This document shows positions 5,457 to 8,911 of a stretch of DNA of 8,911 nucleotides, piece by piece. The notes below the pieces were generated by a model. It saw nothing but the letters and a program-made list of their open reading frames with translations. It made no database searches and was not told the DNA's origin. The DNA comes from Domibacillus sp. GTDB lineage: Bacteria; Bacillota; Bacilli; Bacillales; Domibacillaceae. Where the stretch lies: NCBI GenBank assembly GCA_031177795.1, contig JAPSKG010000085.1, positions 1 to 8,911 on the forward strand, given 5' to 3'. How positions within the stretch are numbered: position 1 is the stretch's first letter; each line of letters begins with the position of its first letter. The position numbers and the translations under genes were made by a program.

Positions 5457-6393
5457 AAATAATCACTCCTGCAAGGAACAGCAAAACAAAAAAGCATGTT
5501 GCCCGTTCCATAAATTTGGCAGTTTCAAGAATGTGTTCAGCTTCGCGCTCTTTAATCGGGTCGCCCATTCGCGCCCGGTCCGAAACAACACCTTTGTAGA
5601 CATTTAATCCTCCAAGTTCAATTTTTAACAGGCCAGCTACAGCTGCTTCGCACCAGCCGCTGTTTGGTGAAGGATGTTTTCTTGCATCACGTTTTACAAT
5701 GTGCCATGCGTAACGGCAGACCGCCAGCGGTTTGCCTGAAGCAGCAATTAACAAAACGGCAGTCAGCCTGGCCGGTATAAAGTTAACCACATCATCAAGC
5801 CGTGCTGATGCTTTGCCAAACTGTTCATACCGGTCATTTTTATAGCCTACCATCGAATCGCACGTATTAATGGCTCTATACAACAAAGCGGCCGGTCCTC
5901 CGCCAGCCATGGCCCAAAAAAGAGGAGCAATCACCCCGTCCGACGTATTTTCTGCTACTGTTTCAACAGCACCGCGAGTAATATCACTTTCATTGAGCTT
6001 GTCCGTATCGCGGCCGACAATCCATGAAAGTTTGTGTCTGGCTTCGTTTAAATCACCCGCTACCAGCGGTTTGTAAACATCCATGCCCGCTTCTTTTAAA
6101 CTTCTCGGGGCAATGGCTGCCCAAATCATAATTGTTTCCAGGCAAAACGCAGCTATCGGATGAGCCCAAAAAGAAATTTTCAACAATCCAATGGAGGAAA
6201 AAGCCGTTACAGCAAGAACAACCACAAGCAAAGCAGTCCCTTTCTCAACTAAGAACGTTCCTTTGTTCCATTTCCTTTCTAAAAAAGCAATAAGAGCTCC
6301 AAACCATTTTACCGGATGCGGCCAATTTCTCGGGTCGCCGATCAGCCGGTCTAGCAGGAGTGCTGCAATAATCGCTGCTGTATTCCCTATCAT
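5395..6393 (-). CDS. cbiB: Adenosylcobinamide-phosphate synthase (CbiB)
   Basis: Integral membrane enzyme that condenses adenosylcobyric acid with aminopropanol phosphate to give adenosylcobinamide phosphate. The 332-residue product is of normal length. Signatures are DRLIGDPRNWPHPVKWFG (15-32), ETVAENTSDGVIAPLFW (144-160), DSMVGYKNDRYE (179-190), SARLDDVVNFIPARL (196-210) and HPSPNSGWCEAA (240-251). Hydrophobic helices lie near residues 4-17, 52-70, 76-95, 209-219 and 299-314. The ATG at 6393 shares an ATGA with the stop of the btuD-cbiZ fusion and follows AAAGGAG by five bases. The last 62 bases also encode the start of cobD. With CbiZ upstream and CobD downstream, it rebuilds the arm that CbiZ removes. 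In some nomenclatures this protein is called CobD, which should not be confused with the decarboxylase next to it. Confidence 0.97.
   Translation of the reverse strand: MIGNTAAIIAALLLDRLIGDPRNWPHPVKWFGALIAFLERKWNKGTFLVEKGTALLVVVLAVTAFSSIGLLKISFWAHPIAAFCLETIMIWAAIAPRSLKEAGMDVYKPLVAGDLNEARHKLSWIVGRDTDKLNESDITRGAVETVAENTSDGVIAPLFWAMAGGGPAALLYRAINTCDSMVGYKNDRYEQFGKASARLDDVVNFIPARLTAVLLIAASGKPLAVCRYAWHIVKRDARKHPSPNSGWCEAAVAGLLKIELGGLNVYKGVVSDRARMGDPIKEREAEHILETAKFMERATCFFVLLFLAGVIIYEFAIPWSKSISFISGLWHS
5466..5470 (-). promoter_or_regulatory. Shine-Dalgarno AGGAG of cobD inside cbiB
   Basis: An AGGAG nine bases before the ATG at 5456. It supports the 62-base overlap between cbiB and cobD, which would otherwise look suspiciously long. 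Confidence 0.82.
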
Positions 6394-7856
6394 GAGTTCT
6401 CCTTTCTGCCAGCTGTTTTTTGCAGCGATTCAGCAACCGCTCCATATACAGCACGGCCAATGGCAATACCAAGCGGTGTAACGGAACCGGCAAATTGATG
6501 ATCGTTTCCGCGCTGTGTAGCAGCAATCAAAATACTGTCTGTTGAAGTGCCTGTTGCTACCGTCCCTGTTTCAAGGTCATGAATGCCGGCATCTGCTAAC
6601 GCTTTCGTTTTTGCTTCTGTTGCCGTCATGACACTTTGTACAAATGCTTCTTCAGATAAATTGCCATCGGTAAATACCCAGATATTAATTGTTCCTGGCT
6701 TTAAAGGTTTCTTCCAGCTTTTTCGCGGCTTTGTCACATCTGTAGCATTTCCGGCCCCGGCTGTTGCCAGCACAAAAACCATTGTGTTATCTTGTTTTTC
6801 TTTTCGCCAGGCAGCATCCTCCAGTTTAACAGCTGTCATCATGCCAACTGTTTCATGTAAATTAAAGCCTTGTTTTACAAAATAACTCGCGGCTTCTTCT
6901 TTAAAATTTTCCGCATTATAGTTTTTGTCCACATGCCGGTTAACAAACGTGCTGTGCCACCCCCAGCCGGCCCCAATCAAACCAGAAGACAGCGTTTTAA
7001 AGGGAAACGGAACCCGAATAGACAGGTGTTCTTGTTGCCGCTCGATCATTTGCTCGCTTATCTCAAAGCCATCCGGTTCGGAAAATTCCGGGAGCAAGCT
7101 TATTTGTGGTTTCGGCACTGACGGGTGCGGCTGTGTTTTCATTTTGGTTTTATATACGTTATGGAGAACTGTTTCTTTTACTATTTCGTGAGGCGGGCCA
7201 ATTTTATAAATACTCCCTTTTTCCAGCAATAAAAGCCGGTCGCAGTATAAAGAAGCCAGATTTACATCGTGAAATATAGAAATAACGGTTAAACCGGCCT
7301 CTGTCCTTTTCTTTAATAAATCCAGCAAGTCTTTTTGAAATGATAAATCAAGATGGTTCGTTGGTTCGTCGAGCAGTAAAAGCTCCGGCTCCTGGGCAAG
7401 TGACTGCGCCAAAAAAACGCGCTGCCGCTCTCCGCCAGACAAACCAGACAGCGGTTTATCCATAAAAGGCATAGTGCCTGTTTCTTTTAACGCTTTTTGA
7501 ACTGCTTGTTCATCCTGCTTTGTCCATCGTTTAAAAAAGCCTTCCTGATGGGCATAACGCCCGAGTGCAACCGTTTCTTTGACCGTGTAAGCAAACTGGC
7601 TTGAAGTCATTTGCGGCAAAACAGAAACAATGCGTGCCAGTTCTTTTGGCTGATAACTTTCAATTGTTTTTTCTTTCACAAAGATGGTGCCTGTTTTTGG
7701 CTTTGCAAGCCCGCTGATCATATTAAGCAGCGTTGTTTTGCCACTTCCATTTGGGCCAAGAATACCAAAGAGTTCTCCTTTTTCAATAGAAAAGGATACG
7801 CCGCGAATAATTAATCCGCTTTCGTATCCTCCTGAAAGCTCATTTACCCGCAGCAT
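6390..7856 (-). CDS. btuD-cbiZ: Fusion of corrinoid ABC-transporter ATPase (BtuD) with adenosylcobinamide amidohydrolase (CbiZ)
   Basis: A 488-residue two-part protein. Residues 1 to about 240 are a complete ABC ATPase: Walker A GPNGSGKTT (34-42), Q-loop Gln82, signature LSGGERQ (139-145), Walker B LLLLDEP (159-165), D-loop NHLD (167-170) and switch His196. It would power BtuC. A Pro-rich linker (about 242-258) leads to a CbiZ domain (about 270-480) with GLIGAGWGWHSTFVNRHV (292-309), VLATAGAGNATD (362-373), ATGTSTDSILIAAT (434-447) and GSVTPLGIAIGRAVY (457-471). CbiZ cleaves the amide bond of adenosylcobinamide or pseudocobalamin-type corrinoids to give adenosylcobyric acid, so uptake and remodelling are joined at the inner face of the membrane. 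Such fusions are known in Bacillus (B. halodurans; YvrA of B. subtilis appears to be one). The start TAATG overlaps the btuC stop by one base. Confidence 0.95.
   Translation of the reverse strand: MLRVNELSGGYESGLIIRGVSFSIEKGELFGILGPNGSGKTTLLNMISGLAKPKTGTIFVKEKTIESYQPKELARIVSVLPQMTSSQFAYTVKETVALGRYAHQEGFFKRWTKQDEQAVQKALKETGTMPFMDKPLSGLSGGERQRVFLAQSLAQEPELLLLDEPTNHLDLSFQKDLLDLLKKRTEAGLTVISIFHDVNLASLYCDRLLLLEKGSIYKIGPPHEIVKETVLHNVYKTKMKTQPHPSVPKPQISLLPEFSEPDGFEISEQMIERQQEHLSIRVPFPFKTLSSGLIGAGWGWHSTFVNRHVDKNYNAENFKEEAASYFVKQGFNLHETVGMMTAVKLEDAAWRKEKQDNTMVFVLATAGAGNATDVTKPRKSWKKPLKPGTINIWVFTDGNLSEEAFVQSVMTATEAKTKALADAGIHDLETGTVATGTSTDSILIAATQRGNDHQFAGSVTPLGIAIGRAVYGAVAESLQKTAGRKENS
6399..6405 (-). 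promoter_or_regulatory. Shine-Dalgarno AAAGGAG of cbiB
   Basis: AAAGGAG five bases before the cbiB ATG at 6393, inside the end of the btuD-cbiZ fusion gene. It confirms the ATGA junction. Confidence 0.82.
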
Positions 7857-8893
7857 TACACGGCGCCCCCTTTTCGTTTTTTATTTATCAGAATCCCCGC
7901 AAAAACCGGTGCACCGATCAAGGCTGTAATCACCCCAATAGGCAGTTCCGTCGGCGAAATAACCGTCCGCGCTGCCAGATCCGCCAGCATAAGGAAACCT
8001 GCCCCTGCCAGCATTGACAATGGCAGGAGGTGTCGATGGTCCGGGCCGGTAACAGCTCGGACAAAGTGAGGAATTACAAGGCCGACAAACCCAATGGTTC
8101 CAGAAACAGCAACTGCCGCTCCAGTTAATACAGAACCGGCAACAAGAACCATCATTTTTTTCCGCTGTACATTTACACCAAGGTGCCGGGCTTTTTCTTC
8201 GCCAAATGACATGGCATTCAGCTCCGGGGAAAGATACATAAGCCAAAGCGAGCCAACCACGAAAAACGGCAGCAAAAGCTGAATGTACGCCCAGCCGCGC
8301 ATCGACACACTGCCCATTAGCCAGCCAATAATCTGCCGCAATTCATCGCCCGTTAAAGCAATCATCAGCGAAATAAATGCGCCTAAAAAAGAGCTGAAAA
8401 TGATTCCTGTTAAAATAATGGTCTCAAGTTTCATCGACCGCTCAATTGCTTGCGCAAATAACAGCACACAAAAAATGGTTGCCAGTGCAGCTCCGATACT
8501 AATGGCCGGAAGAGTAAACTGGCCCAGCAGCGGAACTGTCCAGCCAAAAAACAACACCATTACCGCGCCGACTGAAGCTCCTGATGAAACACCCAGTGTG
8601 TAAGGATCAGCCAGCGGATTGCGGAGAAGCCCTTGAAAAGCAGCTCCTGCAGCGGAAAGCGAAGCACCGACAAGCCCTGCCAGTAAAACACGCGGAAATC
8701 TTATTTTCCAGACAATGTTATGAAACGCTTCGTTTACTCCACCAACATCCATTCCAAATAAATGATGGGCTAAAATTAACGCAATACTTGAAAACGGAAC
8801 GTAAATAGATCCAACTGAAATGCTTGTAAACAAAGCCAGGGTTAAAAAACCCAAAACTGCTGGATAAGCGAATGTTTTACTGCGCAAAAACAT
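7856..8893 (-). CDS. btuC: Corrinoid ABC-transporter permease (BtuC, FecCD family)
   Basis: Multi-helix membrane permease that forms the translocation channel with BtuD. The 345-residue product has the FecCD family pattern: FPRVLLAGLVGASLSAAG (66-83), FQGLLRNPLADPYTLGVSSG (86-105), the cytoplasmic GEEKARHLGV (231-240), which should contact the ATPase, GFVGLVIPHFVR (268-279), and PTELPIGVITALIGAPVF (314-331). The family also includes iron-siderophore permeases; cobalamin specificity is inferred from the CbiZ-fused ATPase and the other cob genes. The ATG at 8893 lies inside the last codons of btuF (17-base overlap) and has no obvious Shine-Dalgarno, so translation is probably coupled to btuF. 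A TTG at 8887 in the same frame is an alternative start. The frame is open to the window edge, but btuF is encoded there in another frame. Confidence 0.93.
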   Translation of the reverse strand: MFLRSKTFAYPAVLGFLTLALFTSISVGSIYVPFSSIALILAHHLFGMDVGGVNEAFHNIVWKIRFPRVLLAGLVGASLSAAGAAFQGLLRNPLADPYTLGVSSGASVGAVMVLFFGWTVPLLGQFTLPAISIGAALATIFCVLLFAQAIERSMKLETIILTGIIFSSFLGAFISLMIALTGDELRQIIGWLMGSVSMRGWAYIQLLLPFFVVGSLWLMYLSPELNAMSFGEEKARHLGVNVQRKKMMVLVAGSVLTGAAVAVSGTIGFVGLVIPHFVRAVTGPDHRHLLPLSMLAGAGFLMLADLAARTVISPTELPIGVITALIGAPVFAGILINKKRKGGAV

Positions 8894-8911
8894 CTGGATA
8901 TACCGCTTTGG
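8877..8911 (-). CDS. btuF: C-terminal end of the corrinoid-binding lipoprotein BtuF, partial
   Basis: In the frame offset from btuC, the bases at the edge read KAVYPDVFAQ followed by a TAA stop at 8879-8877. A final helix ending in a pattern like (A)(I/V)(Y/H)P(D/E)(L/V)F is typical of substrate-binding proteins of the BtuF/FepB type. This, with a permease gene starting within it, points to btuF, whose product would capture corrinoid outside the membrane. Only ten codons are present, so the call rests mostly on position and this short pattern. Confidence 0.6.
   Translation of the reverse strand, partial: KAVYPDVFAQ

Noticed and set aside
7881..8246. A 121-codon minus-strand frame inside btuC
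   Set aside because: It is an alternative frame of the permease gene, with Cys- and Trp-rich composition and no recognisable motif.
8877..8911. Upstream cobalamin riboswitch or promoter for btuC
   Set aside because: The edge bases encode the end of btuF in another frame; there is no non-coding leader in the window, so any riboswitch must be upstream of btuF.

Overview
The window is one stretch of a cobalamin (vitamin B12) uptake, remodelling and lower-ligand assembly operon. Every gene lies on the minus strand, so transcription runs from high to low coordinates. The organism is most likely a low-to-medium G+C Firmicute of the Bacillaceae. The evidence is strong AGGAGG-type ribosome sites, the gene set, and the resemblance of its outer frame (btuF-btuC-btuD/cbiZ ... 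pduO-type adenosyltransferase) to the yvrC-yvrB-yvrA-yvqK locus of Bacillus subtilis as I recall it. I cannot name a species from sequence alone.

Layout in transcription order: the last codons of the binding protein BtuF (8911-8877); the permease BtuC (8893-7856); a fusion of the ATPase BtuD with the cobinamide amidohydrolase CbiZ (7856-6390); CbiB (6393-5395); the threonine-phosphate decarboxylase CobD (5456-4383); CobU (4389-3847); cobyric acid synthase CobQ/CbiP (3859-2402); CobS (2405-1629); a CobC-type phosphatase (1671-1057); a short, degenerate second CobU-family protein (1105-680); a PduO-type ATP:cob(I)alamin adenosyltransferase (683-96); and the first codons of a membrane protein that looks like an ECF-transporter S component, possibly the alpha-ribazole transporter CblT (99-1, cut by the window edge).

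Inferred pathway: corrinoids enter through BtuFCD and are adenosylated by the PduO-type enzyme. The CbiZ domain strips the aminopropanol arm to leave adenosylcobyric acid. CobD makes aminopropanol phosphate and CbiB attaches it. CobU activates the product with GTP, CobS joins it to alpha-ribazole (or its phosphate), and CobC removes the phosphate. This is a salvage and remodelling design. No corrin-ring genes and no CobT or BluB are present in the window, and the S component at the end suggests that the lower ligand may be imported as alpha-ribazole.

There is no intergenic DNA: each of the eleven junctions is an overlap of 1 to 62 bases, many with a clear Shine-Dalgarno inside the upstream gene. 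No internal promoter, terminator, riboswitch, RNA gene, mobile element or CRISPR array is visible. The operon promoter, and any B12 riboswitch, would lie beyond the high-coordinate edge. The most unusual points are the pair of CobU-family proteins with complementary losses of conserved motifs, the transporter-enzyme fusion, and two consecutive stop/start junctions built from an almost identical 19-base element containing a run of eight A.
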